26,345 nt of DNA from an uncultured Desulfobacterales bacterium. GTDB taxonomy: Bacteria > Desulfobacterota > Desulfobacteria > Desulfobacterales > JAFDCJ01. The stretch lies in assembly GCA_945787595.1 (NCBI GenBank), contig CALZJV010000202.1, positions 1-26,345 on the forward strand, given 5' to 3'. Numbering within the stretch: the first letter of the stretch is position 1; every line of letters begins with the position of its first letter. A model generated the notes under the pieces. It did no database searches. It worked only from the letters and a program-made list of their open reading frames with translations, and had not been told where the DNA came from. The translations under genes and the position numbers were made by a program. This document shows, piece by piece, positions 14,048-21,762 of the stretch.

Positions 14048-15637
14048 TTAAAGATAGTCAACCCATTGCCATTTGATCTTTCCCTTTTTGTTGACGTATT
14101 TCAAATTCCCCTGCCGCATGGCGTCACTTAATGTCTCATATATCCGCTCCGGGTCATAATCCCTCGTTCGGCAAATCTTTTCTGAAAGAATCATTAAAAG
14201 TTCCTTTTCTGTCTCAGGCAATTCGTGGTGATGCCGGCATCCATTTCCTTCGATAACGCCTTTCATCATCAGATCGTAAACCAGAACAATTTTCTCCAGA
14301 TTTTCGATTTCCCAAATCTCCTCTTTGGAGGCCTTGTTTTCAGCCATGCGCACTTTTATGTCAGCTAAATATTCATCATACTCCTGTTCCCACTTGGCGA
14401 CAATTTCATCAAGTGTGTGATGATTTACGGAGGGTGTCTCTACAATGGCTCTGTTGGCATGATATTGAGACCAGTCATTCGTCAAAATATTGATGCCGTA
14501 TCGTTCGCTGTTATCTCGAACCTCAGTGCCGGGGAAGGGTGCCAGCAGGTGGAACCCGAAAGACAGGCCCAGCTTTTTTAAACGGTTGCCAAATTTCATG
14601 GTTTCTTTAATGGTATCCGGGGTTTCGCCCGGAAGCCCGAGAATGAAAGAAGCAAAAGGCATTATTGCCGCCCTTTGACACATCTTGACAGCATCTTCAA
14701 CCTGTTTGAGGGTAATTTCTTTTTTAATGGTTTTTAAAATCTGCGGATTGGCGGATTCGATACCAAAGCTCACCGCACTGCAGCCGGCTGCTTTCATTTT
14801 TGCCAGGACGGCATCGGAAACCGTGTCCACCCTTGCAAAAGAAGTCCACTTCAGCTGCAATCCTCTTTTAATGATTTCATCACAGACAGCGCTGCAGTGG
14901 TTTTTATTGGCGGTGAAAAGATCGTCAGCAATGTTGATCTGGTGAAAATTCAAAGAGTTGAGGTATTCCATTTCATTGACGATTGTAGCGGCGCTGCGGT
15001 AGCGAACTCTGGCACCCACCATTTTCCGGCCGACACAGAATATGCATTTATAGGGGCACCCGCGGCTGGTGGTCAAGCTGATCGGCATTCCGAGTGCGCG
15101 GTATCGCCCCAGCGGAAGCAGGTGGCGATCCGGGACCGGAAGATCATCCAGTTTTTCGATGGGTTCTCTTTTTTCGGTAATGCAGATTTTTACATCCTTA
15201 CGGTAGGCGATTCCATTGACTCCGGCCCAGGCGCGGCCGTCATTCGCTGTCCTGACCAGTTCGACGATGGTCCGCTCCCCTTCACCCAGGACGATGATAT
15301 CCAGCTGGGGACAGGTATTAAGCGTCTCGCGGGCACAAAACGTTACATGGGGACCGCCCATAATGGTTAGAATATCCGGATCTATGCGTTTGATATCTTC
15401 AATGACCCCGATGGCATTGTTTAATGTCATCGTGACGGCGGTAATACCGGCGACCTGGGGATTGAAGTCTTTTATTAGGTTTTGCAGCATGGATCGGCTG
15501 TAGGGAAAAACAACCAGATCAAGAATTCTTACTTCAACACCCGTCTCGGTCAGCGCTGAGGCTAGATAGGCCAGCCCCAGGGGTGGGGAGGGGGTTTCGG
15601 AGAGGGGGTAATAAGGGTTTATGAGCAAGACTCGCAT
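14048..15637 (-). CDS. B12-binding-domain radical SAM protein
   Basis: 529 residues. Residues 1-140 have the cobalamin-binding (Rossmann-like) fold seen in BchE-type radical SAM proteins: VLLINPYYPLSE, PPLGLAYLASALTETG, then VAGITAVT and IMGGPHVTF, LGEGE. The DxHxxG motif for base-off B12 binding is not seen, as in many members. The radical SAM domain has SRGCPYKCIFC with cluster cysteines 194, 198 and 201, and later motifs (RVDTVSD, GCSAVSFGIES, FILGLPGE). The C-terminal 120 residues are lysine- and glutamate-rich with HHHELPETEKE, a family tail of unknown role. The substrate cannot be assigned from sequence. It stands alone on the - strand with a non-coding spacer on both sides and a poor ribosome-binding site. 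Confidence 0.87.
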   Translation of the reverse strand: MRVLLINPYYPLSETPSPPLGLAYLASALTETGVEVRILDLVVFPYSRSMLQNLIKDFNPQVAGITAVTMTLNNAIGVIEDIKRIDPDILTIMGGPHVTFCARETLNTCPQLDIIVLGEGERTIVELVRTANDGRAWAGVNGIAYRKDVKICITEKREPIEKLDDLPVPDRHLLPLGRYRALGMPISLTTSRGCPYKCIFCVGRKMVGARVRYRSAATIVNEMEYLNSLNFHQINIADDLFTANKNHCSAVCDEIIKRGLQLKWTSFARVDTVSDAVLAKMKAAGCSAVSFGIESANPQILKTIKKEITLKQVEDAVKMCQRAAIMPFASFILGLPGETPDTIKETMKFGNRLKKLGLSFGFHLLAPFPGTEVRDNSERYGINILTNDWSQYHANRAIVETPSVNHHTLDEIVAKWEQEYDEYLADIKVRMAENKASKEEIWEIENLEKIVLVYDLMMKGVIEGNGCRHHHELPETEKELLMILSEKICRTRDYDPERIYETLSDAMRQGNLKYVNKKGKIKWQWVDYL

Positions 15638-15679
15638 AATAGCGTAATATTGAATACCGGATTAGGAAAAATTAAATTC

Positions 15680-15707
15680 CAAATCTCAAATCCCAAATCT
15701 CAAACAA
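15680..15707. repeat. Heptamer array CAAATCY
   Basis: Units CAAATCT, CAAATCC, CAAATCT, CAAACAA in exact 7-base phase, followed by ATTCCAA and TGATCAA at the same phase. Confidence 0.75.
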
Positions 15708-15828
15708 ATTCCAATGATCAATATTCGAAATTCCAAACATTGCAGAACTGACGCACCAGTTTGCTCAACGCAGTGAGACTTTTCGTAAAAAAATATTGAT
15801 TGTCCCAATCCCTTAGAGGTGGTTTTGG

Positions 15829-15912
15829 TCATTGGATATTGGATTTTTAGATTTATTTGTAATTTGGTGCTTGTGATTTGTAATTTAAATAGTTTGGTGC
15901 TTGTTATTTGAA
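15829..15912. repeat. Heptamer array of opposite polarity (TTGTAAT/ATATTGG type)
   Basis: 7-base blocks at constant phase: TCATTGG, ATATTGG, ATTTTTA, GATTTAT, TTGTAAT, TTGGTGC, TTGTGAT, TTGTAAT, then weaker units to ATTTGAA. It is broadly the reverse complement in composition of the array at 15680-15707, so the two could form a long imperfect stem. Confidence 0.6.
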
Positions 15913-15916
15913 ATTT

Positions 15917-15956
15917 AAAAAAAATGGGGACCGGACAAATTATCCGGACCCCATTT
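15917..15956 (-). terminator. Rho-independent terminator downstream of the formate-tetrahydrofolate ligase locus
   Basis: Read on the - strand, AAATGGGG (complement of 15949-15956) pairs with CCCCATTT (complement of 15922-15929), with an inner CCGGA stem, a small loop and one mismatch. A run of 8 T follows (A run 15917-15924 on +). It is 19 bases after the stop at 15975. Confidence 0.85.
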
Positions 15957-15974
15957 AGTTTAACACTTTGGTTG

Positions 15975-16235
15975 TTAGAACAATCCGCTCACTTTACCGG
16001 TTTCGACATCCACATCCACCCGTCTGAAGGCCGGGTTGGAGCTGGTACCGGGCATCAGACTGATCGTGCCGGCGCAGGGGCACAGAAACTTGGCACCGGA
16101 ATAAATCAGCACGTCGCGGATCGGCAGGGTCCAGCCGCCGGGTACGCCCTTCCTGACCGGATCGTGGCTCAGGCTGAGGTGGGTTTTGACCATCATCGTG
16201 GCAAAATCGGCGTACTTGGGATCATTTTCCAGCAT
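15975..16235 (-). CDS. fhs: Formate-tetrahydrofolate ligase, C-terminal fragment
   Basis: 86 residues from ATG 16235 in the same frame as the N-terminal fragment. [52 protein letters not shown] and the terminal [11 protein letters not shown] are the hallmark C-terminus of the ligase. It stops at TAA 15975-15977, 19 bases before the terminator stem. No ribosome-binding site was seen, so independent expression is doubtful. Confidence 0.6.
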   Translation of the reverse strand: MLENDPKYADFATMMVKTHLSLSHDPVRKGVPGGWTLPIRDVLIYSGAKFLCPCAGTISLMPGTSSNPAFRRVDVDVETGKVSGLF

Positions 16236-16237
16236 CT

Positions 16238-16597
16238 TTACAGGAATTTAAAGTCATTCTCTTCTTCACATGCTTCGATGACCGCATCGGCAAATTCCAG
16301 GGCGCCTTCGCCGCCCAGTTCCCAGTGTTTGGATTCGGCACAGCGCGCTCCGGCGGCTTCTGCAGCCTTTCGGACTACGGCCACTTCCGCATCGGTGTCA
16401 GTATAAAACCGGTTGACGCACACCACCGGATTGATACCAGCTTTGCGAATGGTGTTAATGTGGTGGACCATATTTGCACAGCCCTTTTCCACCAGTTCAA
16501 GATTTTCTTTGGTGTATTCATCCGCCAGGGCAATGCCTGCCACAACCTTGGGACCGCCGCCGTGCATCTTGAGGGCACGGATGGTGGAGGTCAGCAC
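16238..16597 (-). CDS. fhs: Formate-tetrahydrofolate ligase, central fragment
   Basis: A 119-residue frame beginning at GTG 16597; the same frame is open further upstream to about 16735 ([29 protein letters not shown]). Contents such as [34 protein letters not shown] and [14 protein letters not shown] are central family sequence. The fragment ends at FKFL with TAA. A separate start is unlikely to be used; this is an open segment of the broken gene. Confidence 0.6.
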   Translation of the reverse strand: MLTSTIRALKMHGGGPKVVAGIALADEYTKENLELVEKGCANMVHHINTIRKAGINPVVCVNRFYTDTDAEVAVVRKAAEAAGARCAESKHWELGGEGALEFADAVIEACEEENDFKFL

Positions 16598-16694
16598 TGA
16601 TACGTGCGGTTTTAGGCCGCTGAAGCGTGATTTAACGTTCCAGAATTTTTCGAAGCCGATATCGGCGCCGAATCCGCTTTCAGTAATGTGATAG

Positions 16695-17555
16695 TCAAAC
16701 AGTTTCAGGCCGACGCGGTCGGCAATAATTGAGGATTGTATTGCGCATAAATGCCGTCATGGCGTTGCCGACTTCCAGGTCGCCGGTGGTAACAGGCTTG
16801 CCGCTCTTGTCGAAGGCCAAGGTGATATTGTTGAGCCTTTCTTTCAGATCGGCCAGATCCCGGATGACGGAAAGAATGGCCATACACTCGGAGCCCACCG
16901 CGATCCCGAATTTGGACTGCATGGTGAATCCGTCAAAGCGACCGCCGATGCCGATGATAATATTTCTAAGTGCCTGGGCACAGAAATCGATGATCCAGCC
17001 CAACTCTACCCGGGTAGGATCGATGTCCAATCGTGGCATGCCGGTCAGACGCTGCAGTTGTTCATCGTTGTAGTTGCGCTCATGCTGCATGCGTGAGGTC
17101 AGCGCTACCATGGCCAGGTTGTGGGCGTTCATGATGTCGTTGATATCGCCGGTGAGTCCCAGGGAGAACTCGGTCATGGGGATCAACAGAGAGTTGCCGC
17201 CGCCGGCGGCCGTTCCCTTTACATTCATGGTCGGACCGCCGGAAGGCTGTCTGAGGGCACCGCCAACGTTCACACCGCGTTTGCCGAGACCCTCCATCAA
17301 ACCGCAGGAAGTCGTACTTTTACCTTCACCCAGCGGGGTGGGGGTGATGGCGGTCACTTCGATGTACTTGCCATCGGATTTGTCTTTGAGCCGGTCGATG
17401 ATTTTGAGAAAATCAAGCTTGGCCAGTCGACCCATGGGAAGTATTTCGTCTTTTTCCAGTCCCAGTTTTTCACGCCACTCCTCGGGGGTGGGCATGTTTT
17501 TTTCCGCTTCTTCAGAAATCTGCCAATCGGCCATTTTGACTGCATCGTAAGGCAT
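16695..17555 (-). CDS. fhs: Formate-tetrahydrofolate ligase, N-terminal fragment
   Basis: 286 residues starting at ATG 17555 behind AAAGGAGG, 8 bases upstream. It has the nucleotide-binding [13 protein letters not shown] motif (about residues 70-82), [18 protein letters not shown], the [12 protein letters not shown] region and the [15 protein letters not shown] segment, and it follows the family to MRNTI at about 275. The last 11 residues ([12 protein letters not shown]) are the product of the frame change. A protein of this length has the ATP site but not the full folate site, so alone it should be inactive. Confidence 0.8.
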   Translation of the reverse strand: MPYDAVKMADWQISEEAEKNMPTPEEWREKLGLEKDEILPMGRLAKLDFLKIIDRLKDKSDGKYIEVTAITPTPLGEGKSTTSCGLMEGLGKRGVNVGGALRQPSGGPTMNVKGTAAGGGNSLLIPMTEFSLGLTGDINDIMNAHNLAMVALTSRMQHERNYNDEQLQRLTGMPRLDIDPTRVELGWIIDFCAQALRNIIIGIGGRFDGFTMQSKFGIAVGSECMAILSVIRDLADLKERLNNITLAFDKSGKPVTTGDLEVGNAMTAFMRNTILNYCRPRRPETV

Positions 17556-17859
17556 GGTAAAATCCTCCTTTCAATTGGGTTGTGTTAGTTGTAACTAAAT
17601 ATTTGCCTTCCTTGTTCTTGAATCCCGCTGTAAGCGGGGACCGTTTTAAAAGACCGCTATTCAAAAATTGCTCGGATTCCATAACGGTCGTAAAGCGTTT
17701 TAAAACTTATCAGTATCAACTGTCCGCCAGCGTCCATCAGGTTGAAATATCAGACAACACTCTGATAATATATGAAAAATTTCCTATATCATTTGGTTTC
17801 CATTATTGCAAGAGATTTGTTGATTTGCCATGCAATTGTCAATAGACAATCCTCATTCG
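17556..17859. other. 304-base spacer upstream of the formate-tetrahydrofolate ligase locus and downstream of the exporter operon
   Basis: No credible gene. The - strand ribosome-binding site (AAAGGAGG) of the ligase lies at its left end. Small hairpins occur: CCCGC/GCGGG with loop TGTAA (17624-17638), TATCAGA/TCTGATA with a 6-base loop (17748-17767) and ATTGTC/GACAAT with a 4-base loop (17835-17850). The last two are the best candidates for weak terminators of the exporter operon, but neither has a clear T run. No promoter for the ligase could be assigned with confidence. Confidence 0.5.
17748..17767 (-). terminator. Hairpin downstream of the ABC exporter genes, possible terminator or operator palindrome
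   Basis: TATCAGA (17748-17754) and TCTGATA (17761-17767) form a perfect 7-bp stem with loop CAACAC. On the - strand it is followed by TTTCAACC, a weak T stretch. It is 93 bases past the exporter stop. Confidence 0.3.
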
Positions 17860-19857
17860 TCAGTCCAACTCCCGCTCGTTTTGCAGCTGATGCAGCCTGT
17901 AGTAAAATCCTTTTCGTTTCATTAGCTCGACATGGTCGCCGGCTTCGATGATTCTGCCCCGGTATAATACTATAATTCGATGGGCATTGCGGACGGTCGA
18001 CAGCCGATGGGCCACAACCAGGGATGTTCTGTTTTTCATCAATGTCGCCACGGCCTGTTGTATCGCTAATTCGGTCGCGGAGTCGATGTAGGAAGTGGCT
18101 TCATCAAAGAGGATCAGGTGGGGGTTTCGCGCAAAGGCCCTTGCAATTGAAATAAGCTGGCGCTCGCCGCTGGATATGGAAGCACCGCCTTCGCTCAGAA
18201 CGGTGTCCAACCTCTGGGGCAAACGGTCAATAAAAGGTCTGCAGTTGGAAGCATCGATGATAAATTGTTCCTGGGCTGCGGTCGGATCCTGGCTGCCCTG
18301 AAAAATGTTCTGCCGGATGGTGCCTGAAAATAAAAACGGATCCTGCATCACGAGTGCTATTTTCGATCGAAATGAAGAAGCATCAAAGCTTTTTAAGTCC
18401 CGGCCGTTGATCAGCACCTGTCCTGATACGGGGTCGTAAAAGCGTGGGATCAGGTTGATCAAAGATGTTTTGCCGGCGCCGGTAGGTCCTACCACCGCGA
18501 CGGTTTCACCGGCGTTAATAGTAAAGCTGATGTCTTTAAGGATGTTTTCACCGTCGACATAGCTGAAATAGATTTTTTCAAATCGAATTTCTTCAACGCT
18601 TTGCAGCCTTGATGCCCCATGAGCCCTTTGCAGCGTAGGTCGGGGCAGCATTTCCCGACTGTCCAATATTAGAAATATACGTTCTGCAGATGCCATGGCA
18701 TTTTGTAATATGTTATATTTTTCCGCCAGGTCCCGAATGGGCCTGAAAAACATTCTGATATAGGAAAGAAAGGCCACCAGGGCTCCCAGGGTCAGCGCAC
18801 CGCTAAGCACCTGCCCGCCGCCGTAAAATATCACCAGAGCAACGGCCACCACTGCCAGAAGTTCAATCAGCGGCATGAATACCGCCAGTACATGGATCTG
18901 TTTGATTCCGGCCATGTAGTTTGCGTGATTCAATTCTTTAAAATTGCGGTAATTGTTCATTTCCTGTCGAAATAATTGGACCACCCGGATGCCGCCGATG
19001 GTTTCCGAAAACCGGGTATTGATCTGAGCCACCTTGACGCGAAGTTCACGAAATATGTCCCGGGCCCGTCTGGAAAAATTTATCGATGCATACAACACCA
19101 GCGGTAAAACGATAAAAGAGACCAGGGCCAGCTTCCAGTTTATGATCAGCATAACGACAGCGATGCCGCCAAGCAAAAAAAGATCTTTGAAGATCATGGA
19201 AATGACCGAGGTGAACAGTTCATGCATGTTTTGGATGTCGTTGGTCGTCCTGGTCACCAGTCTTCCCACCGGGTTGCGGGTGAAAAAGGCGATGGCCAGA
19301 TTTTGAATATGGACGAATAGCTGCATGCGCAAATCGTGCATGATCATGAGACCGGTATATTCCATGATCATTTTCTGGACGAAACTCAAAAGGAAGTTGA
19401 TGATTACCAAGGCTATGAAAACAGCTGAAATAACAGTAATCCCAGTCATATCGTTTTTGCGCAATAGGGCCAGATCCGTTTTTTTTAATGCGGAAAGCTT
19501 ACTGAAAGAAATCAGGGCCGAGTTTCCTTCAATTTCAAAGAACTCTTTGTATGTATCGACCAGTGCCCGCTTTTGGGGATCCGCCAAATCCACTCGGATG
19601 ACTCTTTCTTTAGTTTTATTTCCAGAGACCCTGTCGACAGCAACCACATCCGTTGTCGGCACGATATAACGGTCGATGGCGACCTTGGTGACATAGGGAA
19701 GGGCAAGATCCAGGCTGGTGATCAAAAGCACCAGGGCAATGGACCCGAAAAGCAAGAGTCGGTAAGGTCGGGTAAACGGATAGAGCCTTTTCAACAGCTT
19801 TACATCATAGGTCTTGCCCAATTTGGATTCTTCAAAATATCCATGATCATGCTGCAT
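17860..19857 (-). CDS. Heterodimeric ABC exporter, subunit with catalytic Walker B (665 aa)
   Basis: Half-transporter with an N-terminal membrane domain of six segments (from about residue 30 to 345) and an ATPase domain. An unusual insertion of about 90 residues (about 65-150, RVSGNKTKERV and so on) separates the first and second membrane helices, presumably outside the membrane. Walker A GPTGAGKT (about 456-464), variant signature ISSGERQLISIARA, Walker B LILFDEATSYID with the catalytic Glu, and H-loop AHRLST. Heterodimeric exporters (SmdAB, BmrCD, TM287/288 type) usually pair one subunit with catalytic Glu and variant signature with one with a canonical signature and altered Walker B, which matches this subunit and the next gene. 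The genes overlap by 11 bases (ATGCAGCATGA), so the products are probably made in equal amounts. Confidence 0.92.
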   Translation of the reverse strand: MQHDHGYFEESKLGKTYDVKLLKRLYPFTRPYRLLLFGSIALVLLITSLDLALPYVTKVAIDRYIVPTTDVVAVDRVSGNKTKERVIRVDLADPQKRALVDTYKEFFEIEGNSALISFSKLSALKKTDLALLRKNDMTGITVISAVFIALVIINFLLSFVQKMIMEYTGLMIMHDLRMQLFVHIQNLAIAFFTRNPVGRLVTRTTNDIQNMHELFTSVISMIFKDLFLLGGIAVVMLIINWKLALVSFIVLPLVLYASINFSRRARDIFRELRVKVAQINTRFSETIGGIRVVQLFRQEMNNYRNFKELNHANYMAGIKQIHVLAVFMPLIELLAVVAVALVIFYGGGQVLSGALTLGALVAFLSYIRMFFRPIRDLAEKYNILQNAMASAERIFLILDSREMLPRPTLQRAHGASRLQSVEEIRFEKIYFSYVDGENILKDISFTINAGETVAVVGPTGAGKTSLINLIPRFYDPVSGQVLINGRDLKSFDASSFRSKIALVMQDPFLFSGTIRQNIFQGSQDPTAAQEQFIIDASNCRPFIDRLPQRLDTVLSEGGASISSGERQLISIARAFARNPHLILFDEATSYIDSATELAIQQAVATLMKNRTSLVVAHRLSTVRNAHRIIVLYRGRIIEAGDHVELMKRKGFYYRLHQLQNERELD

Positions 19858-21607
19858 TCAGGTCCTCTTCAATTTCCTGCAAATGGTAGGTTTTGGCATA
19901 GTATTTACCTGATTCCAGCAACTGCCGGTGGGTGCCGCTTTCGGTAATATGTCCCAGATCAAGGGTGATGATGCTGTCAGCATAACTGACGGCGGACAGA
20001 CGATGGGAGACAATGATGATGGTCTTTTGTCCTGCCATTTTCCTGATGGTATTGATGATGGCCGTGCCGGTTTCCAGATCGACCTGGCTGATAGGATCGT
20101 CCAGAATCAGGATGGCATTATCTCTCAGCAGGCAGCGGGCAAGGGCGATGCGCTGTTTTTGTCCGCCGGATAGAATGACGCCTTTTTCGCCTACTACGGT
20201 TTCCAAACCGTCCGGAAATTTTTTAATCATATCATCCAGGGCAGCGTCTCTGACGGCTTTTTCAAGACGGTCTTCGGGGATTTGTCGATCGTCAAAGGTA
20301 ATATTCTCTCGTATGGTTCCGGCAAACAGAAACGGTTCCTGGGGGATAAAAGAGATGTGTGATCTCAGGTTTTGTATTTTCAGAGTGCGAATATCATGCC
20401 CATCCATCAGAATTCGTCCCTGGTGGATGTTATAGAGTCTTGGTATAAGACTTAGAAGTGTTGATTTGCCACAACCGGGAGGGCCGACAATGCCTAGCAC
20501 CGTCCCCGGTTCGATGTCTAAATCAATATTGGAAAGCGTCGCTTTTCCTTCCTGATCCGTCCCGGCGCCATAGCGGAAGGAAACATTCTCGAAAATAAGG
20601 TGTCCTTGAACGTCTTCAATAGTTGTGGCATTTTCACCATCTCTGATTTCAGGAACGGTTTGCAGAATTTTGTTGATGCGGTCCAATGAAGCCCGACCTC
20701 GCTGGATGAGATTGGTTACCCAGCCAAGAGCCATCATGGGCCAGGTCAGCAGACCCAGATAACTGATGAAAGCCACGAAATCTCCCGGTGTAATGTCTTG
20801 CGTGATGGTTTTGCGACCGCCGAGATAAAGGACAATGGCCAGACTCAAATTGGAAAAAAGAAGCATCATCGGGAAAAAAGAGCCAATAATTTTGACCAAT
20901 CTGAGGTTTTTTTCGACATAGCTTCTAGAGGCGGTTTCCACCTTGGCGGCTTCTTCTTCTTTCCGGTCATGGGCCTTGATAATGCGAATACCCGCAAAGC
21001 GCTCCCGAATTACTTCGGTGAGCTCTGAAAAAGAGGCCTGGACTGCCTGATAGCGGCGATGCATCTTTTTACTGAAAAAGCGGGTACTGACAACGATCAG
21101 GGGCATGGGGATGAGGACAAAAGCTGTGAGAGTGACGTTGATGTAGGCCATGAAACCGATGGCGGCCAATCCTAGAACGACAGCATCATTTAAGGCCACC
21201 ATTCCCATACCGGTGGCCATTCGGATTTGTTGAACATCATTGGTGGCATGGGCCATCAGATCGCCGGTCTTTACGCCATCGAAATAGGCAGCGGAGAGAC
21301 ATTGCAGGTGGGCAAACAGCATGTTTCTCAGGCCCTCTTCGATTCGCCTGGCAGTACCCAAAAGGCAGCGACGCCAGATATAACGGAAGACACCTATAAA
21401 AACGGCGATACCGATCATGAAAAATGCGTAGGATAATAGCTGCCATGCATCCAACTTGAATGCCGTCAGGTCATCGACAACCCGTTTGATGATGCGGGGT
21501 ATAAAAAGCTGGAGCAAATCGACGATGATCAGGCTGAGCAGCCCGATTAAAATTTTAGGGCGATTTTCGATGAAATAGGGTTTTATCAGGTCTGAAGCGT
21601 TTATCAT
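19847..21607 (-). CDS. Heterodimeric ABC exporter, subunit with degenerate Walker B (586 aa)
   Basis: First gene of the exporter operon. Six membrane helices lie in residues about 15-320, followed by an ATPase domain with Walker A GPPGCGKST (about 374-382), canonical signature LSGGQKQRIALARC, and Walker B ILILDDPISQVD, in which the catalytic glutamate is replaced by aspartate (about residue 502). The H-loop is VSHRLSAV. The degenerate site fits the ATP-holding subunit of a heterodimeric exporter with its overlapping partner. The substrate (drug, lipid or peptide) is not predictable. A candidate promoter lies 54-83 bases upstream on the - strand. Confidence 0.92.
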   Translation of the reverse strand: MINASDLIKPYFIENRPKILIGLLSLIIVDLLQLFIPRIIKRVVDDLTAFKLDAWQLLSYAFFMIGIAVFIGVFRYIWRRCLLGTARRIEEGLRNMLFAHLQCLSAAYFDGVKTGDLMAHATNDVQQIRMATGMGMVALNDAVVLGLAAIGFMAYINVTLTAFVLIPMPLIVVSTRFFSKKMHRRYQAVQASFSELTEVIRERFAGIRIIKAHDRKEEEAAKVETASRSYVEKNLRLVKIIGSFFPMMLLFSNLSLAIVLYLGGRKTITQDITPGDFVAFISYLGLLTWPMMALGWVTNLIQRGRASLDRINKILQTVPEIRDGENATTIEDVQGHLIFENVSFRYGAGTDQEGKATLSNIDLDIEPGTVLGIVGPPGCGKSTLLSLIPRLYNIHQGRILMDGHDIRTLKIQNLRSHISFIPQEPFLFAGTIRENITFDDRQIPEDRLEKAVRDAALDDMIKKFPDGLETVVGEKGVILSGGQKQRIALARCLLRDNAILILDDPISQVDLETGTAIINTIRKMAGQKTIIIVSHRLSAVSYADSIITLDLGHITESGTHRQLLESGKYYAKTYHLQEIEEDLNAA

Positions 21608-21660
21608 TCTGGTTGCTCGTTGCCGGTCACGGCTCTATGGTCCCTGTCTGCCGGTTACTC

Positions 21661-21689
21661 AATATAAGTGCAGTAATAAATATCTGCAA
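21661..21689 (-). promoter_or_regulatory. Candidate sigma-70 promoter of the ABC exporter operon
   Basis: On the - strand, TTGCAG (complement of 21684-21689), a 17-base spacer and TATATT (complement of 21661-21666). The -10 matches 5 of 6 and the -35 only 3 of 6. Transcription would start near 21654, about 47 bases before ATG 21607. Confidence 0.4.
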
Positions 21690-21726
21690 GTAATTTAAGC
21701 ATGGCACGGTGGCCGATCTTGAATCA

Positions 21727-21755
21727 TTGACTTTATTATGACAGCTTGTTATTTT
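21727..21755 (+). promoter_or_regulatory. Candidate sigma-70 promoter of the RNB exoribonuclease gene
   Basis: TTGACT (21727-21732), exactly 17 bases, TATTTT (21750-21755). The -35 matches 5 of 6 and the -10 matches 4 of 6. The predicted start point (about 21762) falls almost on the ATG at 21763, so the transcript could be nearly leaderless. It lies in the region divergent from the exporter promoter. Confidence 0.4.
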
Positions 21756-21762
21756 AGTCATT

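Larger units (their letters stand above)
15638..15974. other. 337-base spacer with facing A-rich and T-rich heptamer arrays and a terminator
   Basis: No gene is supportable. It carries CAAATCY-type heptamers (15680-15707), the opposite-polarity array (15829-15912) and, at 15917-15956, the terminator of the formate-tetrahydrofolate ligase locus. The promoter of the radical SAM gene should be in the first part but was not identified. Confidence 0.55.
15975..17555 (-). pseudogene. fhs: Formate-tetrahydrofolate ligase gene, broken by two internal out-of-frame deletions
   Basis: Three consecutive segments together resemble formate-tetrahydrofolate ligase, which makes 10-formyl-THF from formate, ATP and THF (usual length about 550-590 residues). 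The N-terminal frame ends in [11 protein letters not shown] and then runs 12 foreign residues to a stop. The normal continuation resumes in another frame at [12 protein letters not shown] (junction about 16732-16737), so about 27 family residues are missing. A second break follows FKFL (stop at 16238-16240) and the protein resumes at [10 protein letters not shown] in the first frame (junction about 16236-16243), so roughly 40 residues are missing. The frame shifts imply deletion lengths of 2 and 1 modulo 3, so the last segment returns to the first frame. The gene has a strong ribosome-binding site (AAAGGAGG) and a terminator. It is either a recent pseudogene or an assembly error. Confidence 0.85.

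Noticed and set aside
14897..15370. 157-residue + strand frame opposite the radical SAM gene
   Set aside because: The - strand frame has cluster cysteines and clear family motifs; the + strand frame is its shadow.
15924..16406. 160-residue + strand frame over the end of the formate-tetrahydrofolate ligase locus
   Set aside because: It overlaps well-conserved ligase sequence on the - strand, including the terminator; no independent support.
17582..17845. 87-residue + strand frame in the spacer before the exporter
   Set aside because: No ribosome-binding site, no recognisable family, and several hairpins inside; not supportable as a gene.
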